The position numbers and the translations under genes were made by a program. From Streptomyces flaveus (GTDB lineage: Bacteria; Actinomycetota; Actinomycetes; Streptomycetales; Streptomycetaceae), in the NCBI RefSeq assembly GCF_014647675.1, contig NZ_BMPQ01000027.1, forward strand, positions 6,186 through 70,185: DNA of 64,000 nucleotides. Direction: 5' to 3'. Under the pieces are notes generated by a model. It saw only the letters and a list, made by a program, of their open reading frames with translations, had not been told where the DNA came from and ran no database searches. Positions 43,039-51,012 of the stretch are shown here, one piece after another (position 1 is the first letter of the stretch; every line of letters starts with the position of its first letter).

Positions 43039-43983
43039 ATGGGACCGTATGCACGCACAGGTCTGGCCGGAATCATGAGCTGCGGCGTTCTGCTCACCGC
43101 CGTCCTCATCGGACGGCTGGACGGCACCGACACCGCCACCGGCAACGCCAACGACGAGCGACCGCAGCCGGGGCCCTACGTCGCTCTCGGAGACTCCTAC
43201 ACCTCCGGCCCGAAGATCCCACGACAGTCCGGGACACCGGTCGGCTGCGACCGTTCCGACCACAACTATCCCGCGGTGGTGGCACGCCAACTCGGCGTCA
43301 CAGCCGCCGACTTCCGTGATGTCAGCTGCAGCGGTGCCACCATCACCGACCTCACCGCGCCGCAGAAGACGTCCAACGGCACCAACCCCGCCCAGCTTTC
43401 GGCCCTCTCGACGCGGACACGGCTGGTCACCCTCGGCATCGGCGGCAACGACATCGGCTTCGGCTCGACGGTCACGAAATGCGTCACGATGGGCGCGATG
43501 TACCGTGCGACCGGCAGCGACCGCCTCTTCTCCGACGATGCGCCCTGCAAGAAGCAGTACGTCGACGACGGCACCGACGAAGTGACACAGAAGATCCAGG
43601 CGACTGGCCGACAGCTGTCCGCGGCGCTGGCCGAGATCGAACGGCATGCACCGAAGGCCCGGGTCTACGTCGTCGGCTATCCGGCGATCCTGCCCGCCGA
43701 AGGCAAAGGCTGCGGCAGGGAACTGCCCCTCGCGCCCGGTGACGCGACCTACCTGCACGACAAGGGGAAGCAGCTCAACACCATGCTGCGCGGGCAGGCT
43801 GAGGCCGCCGGAGCGACGTACGTCGACACCTACTCCCCGTCCGTCGGTCACGACGCCTGCTCCGCGCAGAAGACCCGCTGGATCGAGCCCCTGCGGCCCA
43901 GCAGCCCGGCCGCCGCCGTCCATCCGAACGCGCACGGCGAGCAAGGCATGGCCGACGCCGTGCTCCGCGCGATCGGCGACTGA
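43039..43983 (+). CDS. Secreted SGNH/GDSL-family hydrolase (lipase/esterase)
   Basis: Protein of 314 residues. The N-terminus has a hydrophobic export segment (residues 10-26) after a short basic start. Block I is ALGDSYTSG (catalytic serine near residue 53), block III is GIGGNDIGF, and the catalytic Asp/His block is HPNAHGEQG near residue 301. Six or more cysteines suggest disulphides, as in secreted Streptomyces SGNH lipases. It should hydrolyse lipid or acyl esters outside the cell. AGGAGA precedes the ATG. It lies between two decayed kinase loci and is followed by an atypical response regulator on the same strand. Confidence 0.9.
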   Translation: MGPYARTGLAGIMSCGVLLTAVLIGRLDGTDTATGNANDERPQPGPYVALGDSYTSGPKIPRQSGTPVGCDRSDHNYPAVVARQLGVTAADFRDVSCSGATITDLTAPQKTSNGTNPAQLSALSTRTRLVTLGIGGNDIGFGSTVTKCVTMGAMYRATGSDRLFSDDAPCKKQYVDDGTDEVTQKIQATGRQLSAALAEIERHAPKARVYVVGYPAILPAEGKGCGRELPLAPGDATYLHDKGKQLNTMLRGQAEAAGATYVDTYSPSVGHDACSAQKTRWIEPLRPSSPAAAVHPNAHGEQGMADAVLRAIGD

Positions 43984-44095
43984 ACGCCCGCAGGAGACAG
44001 GGGACTTCCAGCCGCCGGCGACCGGCCTATCTGATCCACCCCGCCCAACCGCGCTCGTTGCCGGCATGGCGCCCCACAGGAAGAGCCACGGCAGC

Positions 44096-44806
44096 ATGCC
44101 CACCGTTCTCGTTGTCAACGACCAGAAGCTGCAACGCCTCGGCTACCGCCTTCTGCTGCATTCCGAGCCGGACCTGAATGCGGTCGGCGAGGCGGCCGGC
44201 GGTGCCGAGGCGGTCCGCATGAGCACCGCGCTTCGCCCGGACGTCGTCCTCATGCACATCTTCAAGCCCGGCACGGACTCGATCGACACCGTCCGCCGCA
44301 TCGCACGCGGCGACAGCCCGCCCCACCCTCGTGTACTGGTGCTTGCCCCCGTCGGGCTCGACGGGTACGCCTGGGCCGTGCTGGCAGCCGGTGCTGACGC
44401 ACTGCTTCCGGAGAACACCGCCCCGCACGAGCTGACCGCGGCCATTCGTGCGGTGGCGGCCGGAGGCACCGTCATCCCGCCCGATCTCACCCGCCGGCTC
44501 ATCGACACCGTTCGACGTCGGCCGCCCGCCTCCACGTCCCTCCCGACGGAACGGCTCGGCGCACTCACCGAACGTGAACGTCAGGTCCTTGCCGCCGTGG
44601 CCTCCGGCTGGAGCACCACCGAGATCGCCGCACACCTGTCCATCGCCCCGACCACTGTCAAATTCCACGTCTGCCGCATCCTCACCAAGATCGGCGCCCG
44701 CAGCCGCGTCCAGGCAGTTGCCTTCGCCTACGAGTCGGGCCTGACCGAACCGCAGACCACTCGCTCGCCGCTCCCTGCGCCCGGGCGCGCCCGCCCGACC
44801 CTGTGA
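44096..44806 (+). CDS. Aspartate-less NarL-family response regulator (locus C)
   Basis: Protein of 236 residues. The receiver aligns with the regulator at 46760, but the phospho-acceptor is changed: VVLMDVRMPG reads VVLMHIFKPG, so position 54 is His. One acidic-pocket residue is Asn (VVNDQ), and the conserved lysine of LLKD is replaced (LLPENT). The LuxR helix-turn-helix is intact (LTERERQVLAAVASGWSTTEIAAHLSIAPTTVKFHV). It therefore probably acts without phosphorylation, possibly through a ligand, as known for JadR1-type regulators. No kinase gene is attached; the SGNH hydrolase lies 112 bases upstream. An in-frame ATG at 44066 is an alternative start. Confidence 0.85.
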   Translation: MPTVLVVNDQKLQRLGYRLLLHSEPDLNAVGEAAGGAEAVRMSTALRPDVVLMHIFKPGTDSIDTVRRIARGDSPPHPRVLVLAPVGLDGYAWAVLAAGADALLPENTAPHELTAAIRAVAAGGTVIPPDLTRRLIDTVRRRPPASTSLPTERLGALTERERQVLAAVASGWSTTEIAAHLSIAPTTVKFHVCRILTKIGARSRVQAVAFAYESGLTEPQTTRSPLPAPGRARPTL

Positions 44807-44857
44807 GGCGGGCGCGGCCGGGCACGGCCCGCTCGTCGCAGCCGCGAGGGGGGCGCC

Positions 44858-44875
44858 CTAGTACCCCGGTACTAG
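44858..44875. promoter_or_regulatory. Operator-like palindrome, copy B
   Basis: CTAGTACC-CC-GGTACTAG, a perfect repeat with 8-bp arms that contains TAGTAC-N4-GTACTA at 44859-44874. It is 122 bases upstream of the GTG at 44997, which corresponds to the MMPL start in locus A. The sequence between the palindrome and the GTG also resembles locus A. Confidence 0.7.
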
Positions 44876-44996
44876 TCGGCGTCGCCGTATTCCCGCCCAC
44901 AGTGCCGTAGCGCCAGTCGATACCGCTTCTAGGCTGAAATCCGGGCCTGGTCAGGCCCGTCCACGCAAAGACCTCTTTCCTGGCGGGAACAAATCC

Positions 44997-45428
44997 GTGG
45001 CCACCATCCTGCGCCGACTCAAGTCGGTCAGCGTTTCACTCACTCATGGCGGCCGGACCGGCCACGATGCTGCTTCTGTCGGTCTTCCCCTCGCTCTTGG
45101 ACCCGCACATGCCCACACTCGTCCTGAGACTCGCCGTGGCACCGGACTCCGCCTCGCCTTTGCCCTGTTCGAGGGCGAGAAGTCGCGCCACGCCCTCGAC
45201 GCCCAGCAGACCGCCCACCCCACGGCCCCCTTCTCCCCGGCTTCGGCCCCGGCTCCGGCGGCGCGGGTCCTGGCCAGGCCAGGACGACCGCAGAACCCGA
45301 GCCGTCGTCAGCCGTACGATCACGGAAGAGCGGCCGGCCCCGGTCGGCGTTCTTCCCGAGTCGCCGCTCGTCTATCCATTCCCTCGGGACCGGCGAGCGG
45401 ATCGCCTGCACCGCGGAGGGCACAGACC
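44997..45428 (+). pseudogene. MMPL transporter reduced to its two ends (locus B)
   Basis: The GTG and first codons (MATILRRLKSVS) match the start of the locus A transporter (MATFLYRLGRLS). About 165 bases later, FEGEKSRHALDAQQT matches its C-terminal VEGEKLRHALEAEP. The roughly 2.1 kb that encoded the membrane domains is gone. The remaining frame has no stop and runs straight into the kinase gene, so a 588-residue read-through protein is formally possible. Confidence 0.8.
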
Positions 45429-46763
45429 TTGACACCCACGCCCCCACAGGATTCCCGGCCCGGTCGACACGTCCCCAGCCGACCCGAGCTGCCCGAGGCA
45501 CTGACGAGCGACGCTGAGCAACGTGTGATTGTGTCGATCATCGCTCGGCTGTCTTCCTGGCGGTGGGCGGACCGGACCCACCCCCGGGTCCGGAGGTGGG
45601 GCGTACCGTTGTTCTGCGCCGTCCTGGGACTGCCGTCCATGCTCAACCCCGCCGGCGAATCCGGGGTCGGCGAAGAGCTGGTCCTCACCGTCGCCGTGGC
45701 CGTTCCGCTGCTGTGGCGGGAGCGCAGGCCCATGCTGGTCTTCGCGCTCATCACTGCCACCGCCGTGCTGATGGCCTCCACAGGGTCCCTCCATGACGCC
45801 AACGCCAGTGCCGACGTAGCCCGCATCGTGGCCCTGTTCAACGTCGGCCGCTTCGGCACCCCCCGCCAGCTGCTCATCGCCGTCACCATCTCCCTGGTGC
45901 AGTTGGTCGCCTGGGCCGTCACGCTGTGGAGCGACGGTCAGCTGGAGTACGCCAGACGGCCGGAAATCCTCCTGCTGTTGGGGGTGGTGACGGTGACGGC
46001 CATCGCCGGGCTCGGCCTCGCCACCCGCCTGGTGAACGTCGTCATCGCCGGCCTGCAGAAGGAGAAGGACCAGCAGGCCCGTCTCGCCGTCGCCCAGGAA
46101 CGTGCCCGCGTCTCCGGGGAGATGCACGACATCCTCGGCCACACCCTCGCTGTCATGGTCGGTCTCGCCGACGGCGCCGCGGGCCTGACCGAGACAAAGC
46201 CTCAGCGCGGCGCCGAAACCCTGCGGATCATCGCCGACAGCGGCCGTGGCGCCCTCGCCGAACTGCGCCGCCTACTCGCCGTCATCGGCGACGACAACGA
46301 CCGGCCGGACGAAGCCCCGCTCAGCCCGCAGCCCGGCCTGGCCGACCTCGGTCCGCTGATCGAACGCGTCCGTGCCGCCGGACCGAGCGTCACCCTCGGC
46401 ACCGACGGCGACCTCACCGCGCCGGCCCCTGGTCTCCAGCTCGCCGTCTACCGCATCGTCCAGGAAGCTTTCACCAACACCCTCAAGTACGCCGCCGCCG
46501 ACACCTCCATCAGCGTCCGGGTAGCCGTCGGCTCCGAGACGGTCCACGTCGATGTCGAGGACACCGGGCCCCTCCACGCACTCCGCTCCCGCAGACGGAG
46601 CGCAGGAAGCGGCCGGGGTCTGGTCGGCATGCGCGAGCGCGCGGCCATCTATCAGGGCCAGGTCACCGCCGGGCCCAACCGCGAAGGCGGCTGGAGCGTC
46701 CACGCCCGCCTCCTGACCACCCCGCCTGTCACCACGACCACAACGGAGAACCCTCGCGCATGA
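45429..46763 (+). CDS. Sensor histidine kinase of locus B
   Basis: Protein of 444 residues if it starts at the TTG at 45429, the position matching the GTG of the locus A kinase. The order is the same: LTSDAEQRVIVSIIARLSSW, about five membrane helices, a coiled-coil linker, the HisKA_3 box GEMHDILGHTLAVMVGLADG and the ATPase motifs YRIVQEAFTNTLKYA, VEDTGP and GRGLVGMRER. No strong ribosome site is visible at the TTG. The frame is open back to the transporter remnant at 44997, so translation may instead begin there. It overlaps the regulator start by four bases (ATGA). Confidence 0.87.
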   Translation: MTPTPPQDSRPGRHVPSRPELPEALTSDAEQRVIVSIIARLSSWRWADRTHPRVRRWGVPLFCAVLGLPSMLNPAGESGVGEELVLTVAVAVPLLWRERRPMLVFALITATAVLMASTGSLHDANASADVARIVALFNVGRFGTPRQLLIAVTISLVQLVAWAVTLWSDGQLEYARRPEILLLLGVVTVTAIAGLGLATRLVNVVIAGLQKEKDQQARLAVAQERARVSGEMHDILGHTLAVMVGLADGAAGLTETKPQRGAETLRIIADSGRGALAELRRLLAVIGDDNDRPDEAPLSPQPGLADLGPLIERVRAAGPSVTLGTDGDLTAPAPGLQLAVYRIVQEAFTNTLKYAAADTSISVRVAVGSETVHVDVEDTGPLHALRSRRRSAGSGRGLVGMRERAAIYQGQVTAGPNREGGWSVHARLLTTPPVTTTTTENPRA

Positions 46764-47416
46764 CCACCGTGCTCATCGTCGACGACCAGGCCCTGCAACG
46801 CCTCGGCTTCAGCATGCTGCTGGAACAGCACCCCGACCTCACCCTCATCGGCGAGGCCACCCACGGTGCCGAAGCCGTCCGCAAGGCCGCCGAGCTCAAG
46901 CCCGACGTCGTCCTCATGGACGTCCGCATGCCGGGCATGGACGGCATCGAGGCCACCAGACGCATCATCGAGTCCGGCGGACGCTCCCGCATCCTGGTCC
47001 TGACCACCTTCGACCTCGACGAATACGCCTACGACGCCCTGCGCGCCGGAGCGTCCGGGTTCCTGCTCAAAGACGCCCTGCCCGACGAACTGGTCTCCGG
47101 CATCCGCGCGGTGGCCGCCGGAGACGCCGTCATCTCGCCCGGTCTGACCCGCAAGCTTATCGACGCCTTCGGCAGCCGTCTGCCGGGCCACACGCCCGAA
47201 CAGCAACGGCAGCTGGCTCGCCTCACCAACCGCGAACGCGAAGTGCTCACCGCCATCGCGACCGGCTGGAGCAACACCGAGATCGCCAAACGCCTCTCCC
47301 TCGCCGAGTCCACCGTCAAGTCACACGTGAGCAGCATCCTCACCAAGATCGGGGTCCGGGACCGGGTCCAGGCCGTGATCTTCGCCTACGACACCGGCCT
47401 CGTCAGGCCCGCCTGA
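46760..47416 (+). CDS. NarL-family response regulator of locus B
   Basis: Protein of 218 residues with an intact receiver (IVDDQ, phospho-acceptor Asp54 in VVLMDVRMPGMDG, LTTFD, LLKD) and LuxR helix-turn-helix (LTNREREVLTAIATGWSNTEIAKRLSLAESTVKSHV). It is coupled to the locus B kinase by an ATGA overlap. As the only complete canonical regulator among the three related loci, it is the best candidate to bind the TAGTAC-N4-GTACTA palindromes at 38175, 44859 and perhaps 42796. Its last 31 bases overlap the end of the convergent DedA gene. Confidence 0.92.
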   Translation: MTTVLIVDDQALQRLGFSMLLEQHPDLTLIGEATHGAEAVRKAAELKPDVVLMDVRMPGMDGIEATRRIIESGGRSRILVLTTFDLDEYAYDALRAGASGFLLKDALPDELVSGIRAVAAGDAVISPGLTRKLIDAFGSRLPGHTPEQQRQLARLTNREREVLTAIATGWSNTEIAKRLSLAESTVKSHVSSILTKIGVRDRVQAVIFAYDTGLVRPA

Positions 47417-48066
47417 ACATGGCCGGAGGACGCCGTACCAGGCTCGGGCGCCGGTTCCTGGGCTTCAGACAGCGGGCGGCGCTTCCTTCGCCACAACAGC
47501 GCGCCCCCGATCGCCATCAGAGCGACCAGGGCGAAGGCGGGGCCGCCCAGCGTCAGGACGCGCTGGAGAGAGGTCGCGGCGGCGTATCCGACACCTGCTT
47601 CGGCTGTGGCCCACACACAGGCGGCGACGACGCTGTAGGGAGCGATGCGCCGGTAGGGCAGGCGGGTGGCGCCCGCGAAGTGCGGGGCGAGGGTGCGCAC
47701 CACCGGCAGGAAACGGGCCAGGAAGACCGCTCGGCCGCCGTGGCGCGTCATCAGCGTCTCGGCCTGGTGCCAGGCGGCACCCGGTATCCGACGGCCTATG
47801 CGGCCTCCGCGCAGCTGATCACCGAGGAGTCTGCCGGTGCGATGGGCGAGGAAGTCACCCGCCACCACGGCTCCGGCCGCGGCAGCGATCACGAGAGGAA
47901 GGCTGATGTGGCCGGTGCGAGCCAGCGCGCCGGCGGTCAGGAGCAGGGTGAGCGTGGGGATGAAAGCGCCGACGAGAAGGATCGACTCGGCCAGGACAGC
48001 GGCGGCCACCACCGCGTACGCCGAGGCCGGGGAGATGTGGCCGAGGATGTCGGAGAGCGCGTTCAC
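47386..48066 (-). CDS. DedA-family membrane protein
   Basis: Protein of 226 residues with about five membrane segments. The family core is visible: ESILLVGAFIPTLTLLL near residue 27, GAVVAGDFLAHRTGRLLG near residue 68, and the amphipathic ARFLPVVRTLAPHFAGATRLPYRRI near residue 115. DedA proteins are proposed to flip phospholipids or undecaprenyl phosphate. The GTG start overlaps the methyltransferase stop (GTGA). The pairing with a methyltransferase resembling phospholipid N-methyltransferases supports a membrane-lipid function. Confidence 0.88.
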   Translation of the reverse strand: MNALSDILGHISPASAYAVVAAAVLAESILLVGAFIPTLTLLLTAGALARTGHISLPLVIAAAAGAVVAGDFLAHRTGRLLGDQLRGGRIGRRIPGAAWHQAETLMTRHGGRAVFLARFLPVVRTLAPHFAGATRLPYRRIAPYSVVAACVWATAEAGVGYAAATSLQRVLTLGGPAFALVALMAIGGALLWRRKRRPLSEAQEPAPEPGTASSGHVQAGLTRPVS

Positions 48067-48788
48067 CGACTCGCCTCGACGGACTGCGGCTCGATCAGGT
48101 CCGCGGAGACGAGGGGTCGTTGCAGATGCCAGACGTAGGCGGGGGGAACGTTGGCCCATACCGTCCAGCGGCCCGTGGCATAGGTGCGCTGGTAGGTGGC
48201 CATGATCTCGTCCACGGCGGCGTGGCGGCAGGCTTCGGCTCGCGGTGCCGTCAGGGCGCGGGCCTTGCGGGTGCCGAGGTAGGCGAAGTAGGTCAGCGTG
48301 CCGCCGGGGTGGAGGAGTTCCATGTAGCGGGCCATGATGCGCTCGACCTGCACGGGCGTGAAGTTGGTCAGCGGCAGCCCGGAGACGATGACGTCGTAGC
48401 GCTGGTCGGTGTCGAGCTGCTCGACGTAGGTCTGATGCACGTTCACCTGCGCAGACGTGGCTGTCAGGTGCGGGTGCGTGGTGACGAGACTGCGCAGTCG
48501 CGAGGCGAAACGCGGATTTGCCTCGACGATGTCCAGGCGGCTGGCTCGGGGCAGTTCGGGTATCAGGGTGCGGGTGACCGCGCCGGTGCCGGCACCGGCT
48601 TCCAGGACCGCCAGCGGGCGGGGCGCCTGAGCCCGTACGGGATCGGTGAGCGCGCGGGCCAGGGCCTTGCCGCTGGGGGCTACGGCACCCGTGGTGCGCA
48701 GATCACGGGCTGCCTCGATCAGGAACGTCCAGCCTTCGGCATTGCGCTGCGCCGGGACGCGGTCGTGGGGAGTGGTCCAGTCGTTCAT
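48063..48788 (-). CDS. Class I SAM-dependent methyltransferase, phospholipid methyltransferase-like
   Basis: Protein of 241 residues with a Rossmann-type SAM-binding core: motif I VLEAGAGTGAVTRTL near residue 60, the acidic residue in LDIVEANPRF, and motif IV YDVIVSGLPLTNF near residue 130. The SGLPLxNF form recalls PmtA-type phosphatidylethanolamine N-methyltransferases. It is the first gene of a pair with the DedA protein. It is divergent from the kinase at 48885, and a hairpin palindrome lies between them, so the adjacent two-component system may control it. The substrate is inferred. Confidence 0.8.
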   Translation of the reverse strand: MNDWTTPHDRVPAQRNAEGWTFLIEAARDLRTTGAVAPSGKALARALTDPVRAQAPRPLAVLEAGAGTGAVTRTLIPELPRASRLDIVEANPRFASRLRSLVTTHPHLTATSAQVNVHQTYVEQLDTDQRYDVIVSGLPLTNFTPVQVERIMARYMELLHPGGTLTYFAYLGTRKARALTAPRAEACRHAAVDEIMATYQRTYATGRWTVWANVPPAYVWHLQRPLVSADLIEPQSVEASR

Positions 48789-48844
48789 GGAATTGACGCT
48801 AGAAAGCCGCGTCCGGCATCGGATCCGTCGTTCTGCGACGGTGT

Positions 48845-48864
48845 CCCCCTACGAAAGTAGGGGG
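48845..48864. promoter_or_regulatory. Palindrome CCCCCTAC-GAAA-GTAGGGGG
   Basis: Perfect 8-bp arms around GAAA in the divergent region between the methyltransferase and kinase genes, 20 bases before the kinase ATG. Its inner TAC-N4-GTA matches the half-site form seen in the locus A and B palindromes. It may be the operator of the adjacent regulator or, as RNA, a GNRA-loop hairpin. Confidence 0.6.
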
Positions 48865-48884
48865 CAGGCAGTGTCGATCGTCAG

Positions 48885-50084
48885 ATGGAAGGGAGCGTGA
48901 GTCTGTCTAGGATCGCGAAGGTGGGCAGGAACAAGGCCTCAAGGTGGGCAGCAGCCGCCGGACGTGCAGGACTCGTGGCGTTTCTCGCGCTGGCCGCCGC
49001 GGTGAACGGTGCGTCGATCGGCAGCGGTCAGTACGTGGCCCCGGTCATCGCCTCCGCGGTGGTGTGCGCGGTGGCTCTGCTCGTGCCGCGGCTGAGATGG
49101 CCTCTCGCGCCGTTCCTGGTCACCGCGGTCACCGCGTGGTGGGGATGGCTCACGGTGCCGCTGCTGGGCATCGTCATGTTCGACCTGGCCGTGGCGCGCC
49201 GGATGCGGGTGGCGGCGGGCTGCGCCGCCGTTGCGTTGGGCGTCAATCTGCTCGGCTACCCGGCAACTCGGGTGTGGGTCGACCAACGGTATGTGTCCGC
49301 GCTGTTCGTGCTACTCGTCGCCGCCGTCGTCGGACTGTGGCTTGGCAACCGTCGGGGACTGATCCAGGCGCTGGCCGCCGACATGGAGCATCTGCGCGTC
49401 GAGTCGCAGCTGCGCGAGGAAGCGGCCCGCATCGCGGAACGGTCCCGTATCGCCGCCGAGATGCACGACGTCCTGGCCCACCGCCTGAGCCTGATCGCGC
49501 TGCACACCGGCGTGCTGGCCACCAAGAACGACATGCTGCCCGCACCGGTCGCGGAACGACTCGGTCTGCTGCGCACGGCGTCCGTCGAAGCCCTCACCGA
49601 TCTGCGCGACGTTCTCGGTGTGCTGCGCGACTCCGACCCCGGCCCCGACGCCACGCCGACCAGCGCCGCGCTCACGCCGGTGATGAGGGAAGTAGGGGAA
49701 CTGGCCGACGAGGCCCGCGCCGCCGGCCAGCACATCGAGCTGACCACCGACGGCCTTCCCGAGCGGGCTCCGACCACCCACCGTCTGGCCGTGTACCGCA
49801 TCGTCCAGGAAGCACTGACCAATGCCCGCAAGCACGCCGACGGCGCTCCGGTGACCGTACGCATCGACTACGGGCCGCCCGCCACCCTCGTCGAGGTCAC
49901 CAACCCCCCTGGCACTCCCCGTACGGACACCGTCGGCAGCGGCTACGGCCTCGTCGGCCTGCGCGAACGCGTCACCGCCCTCGGCGGGCACCTGGACTCC
50001 GGACCGGCCGGCGCGGGCGCCTGGCGACTGGCCGCCCGCATCCCCCACCCCGCCGGCATCGAACAGAACGGCACCCGCACATGA
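48885..50084 (+). CDS. Sensor histidine kinase (DesK/NarL class)
   Basis: Protein of 399 residues from the ATG at 48885; a GTG at 48897 is also possible, but the GGGAG lies too close to it. Four to five membrane helices cover residues 22-155. The HisKA_3 box AEMHDVLAHRLSLIALHTGVL and the ATPase motifs YRIVQEALTNARKHA and GYGLVGLRER follow; the usual DDGxG of the N/G boxes is degenerate (VTNPPGTP). It is coupled to the response regulator by an ATGA overlap. The divergent lipid-type genes are likely targets. Confidence 0.88.
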   Translation: MEGSVSLSRIAKVGRNKASRWAAAAGRAGLVAFLALAAAVNGASIGSGQYVAPVIASAVVCAVALLVPRLRWPLAPFLVTAVTAWWGWLTVPLLGIVMFDLAVARRMRVAAGCAAVALGVNLLGYPATRVWVDQRYVSALFVLLVAAVVGLWLGNRRGLIQALAADMEHLRVESQLREEAARIAERSRIAAEMHDVLAHRLSLIALHTGVLATKNDMLPAPVAERLGLLRTASVEALTDLRDVLGVLRDSDPGPDATPTSAALTPVMREVGELADEARAAGQHIELTTDGLPERAPTTHRLAVYRIVQEALTNARKHADGAPVTVRIDYGPPATLVEVTNPPGTPRTDTVGSGYGLVGLRERVTALGGHLDSGPAGAGAWRLAARIPHPAGIEQNGTRT

Positions 50085-50731
50085 TCCGCACCATGATCGT
50101 CGATGACGACGCCCTGGTCCGCCTCGGCCTGGCCGACCTCCTGGACGGCGACCCCGGCATCGAGGTCGTCGCCCAGGCCCCCGATGGCCTGAAGGCCATC
50201 GAACAGGCCACCGCCCACCGCATCGACGTCGCCCTCGTCGACGTACGCATGCCCCACATGGACGGCATCACCGCCACCGCCCGCCTGCGAGCCATCCCTC
50301 ACCCGCCGAAGGTGATCACCCTGACCACCTTCGACCTTGACGAGTACGTCTACAACGCCCTCGCCGCCGGAGCCGACGGCTTCCTGCTCAAGGACACCGA
50401 CCCCGCCGAAATACTGCGCGCCGTCCACCTGGTGGCCGCTGGTTCGGCCATGCTCCACCCCACCGCGGCCCGCCGTCTCATCGACCGCTACCACGCGGCC
50501 AACCAGCCCGAAGCAACCGCTGCCAAGGCCCGGCTGGACCGGCTCACCCCCCGCGAACGCGACGTGCTCACCCTGCTCGCCCACGGCGACACCAACGCCG
50601 ACATCGCCACCCGCCTCGCCATGCGCGAGAGCACCGTCAAGGCCCACGTCAGCCGTGTCCTGACCGCGCTGGAAGTCACCAACCGCGTCCAGGCCGCCCT
50701 CGTGGCCCGCGACGCGGGACTCACCTCCTGA
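50081..50731 (+). CDS. NarL-family response regulator
   Basis: Protein of 216 residues. The receiver is complete (IVDDD, phospho-acceptor in VALVDVRMPHMDG, LTTFD, LLKD), and the LuxR helix-turn-helix is LTPRERDVLTLLAHGDTNADIATRLAMRESTVKAHV near residues 150-185. It overlaps the kinase stop (ATGA). The palindrome at 48845, just before the kinase gene, fits an autoregulatory site. Directly after its stop, and overlapping it, begins an esterase fragment. Confidence 0.92.
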   Translation: MIRTMIVDDDALVRLGLADLLDGDPGIEVVAQAPDGLKAIEQATAHRIDVALVDVRMPHMDGITATARLRAIPHPPKVITLTTFDLDEYVYNALAAGADGFLLKDTDPAEILRAVHLVAAGSAMLHPTAARRLIDRYHAANQPEATAAKARLDRLTPRERDVLTLLAHGDTNADIATRLAMRESTVKAHVSRVLTALEVTNRVQAALVARDAGLTS

Positions 50732-50958
50732 TGACTGACTCGTCGAGCCGATGCCGTCGAGTCGATATGGAGGCCCTTGAACTCGACATCCTTCGGGACG
50801 AGGACATCGACTACGTACGGCGGACCGCGGCAGCGGGAGTCAGCACCGAACTCCACGTCCACCCCTCCATCCCGCACGCCTTCGAAGCCATCGCCTTCGA
50901 CACCGCCGTCGCCCGGCGCATGAAGGCCGACCGCATTCGCGTTCTCAAGGGACTGTGA
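50731..50958 (+). pseudogene. C-terminal relic of an alpha/beta-hydrolase esterase
   Basis: The frame gives 75 residues. From about residue 17 it reads LDILRDEDIDYVRR, AGVSTELHVHPSIPHAFEAI and ARRMKADRIRVLKGL. This is the end of a fold-3 (HSL-type) lipase/esterase, with the catalytic aspartate region (DxLRDED) and catalytic histidine (PHAFE). The nucleophile half of about 230 residues is absent. The ATG overlaps the regulator stop, so the piece may still be translated, but it cannot be an active hydrolase. Confidence 0.75.
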
Positions 50959-51012
50959 CCAGTGAGCACATAGAGAGCGGACCAGAAGTGAAGGCACCAG
51001 TGCGCGCCGAAC

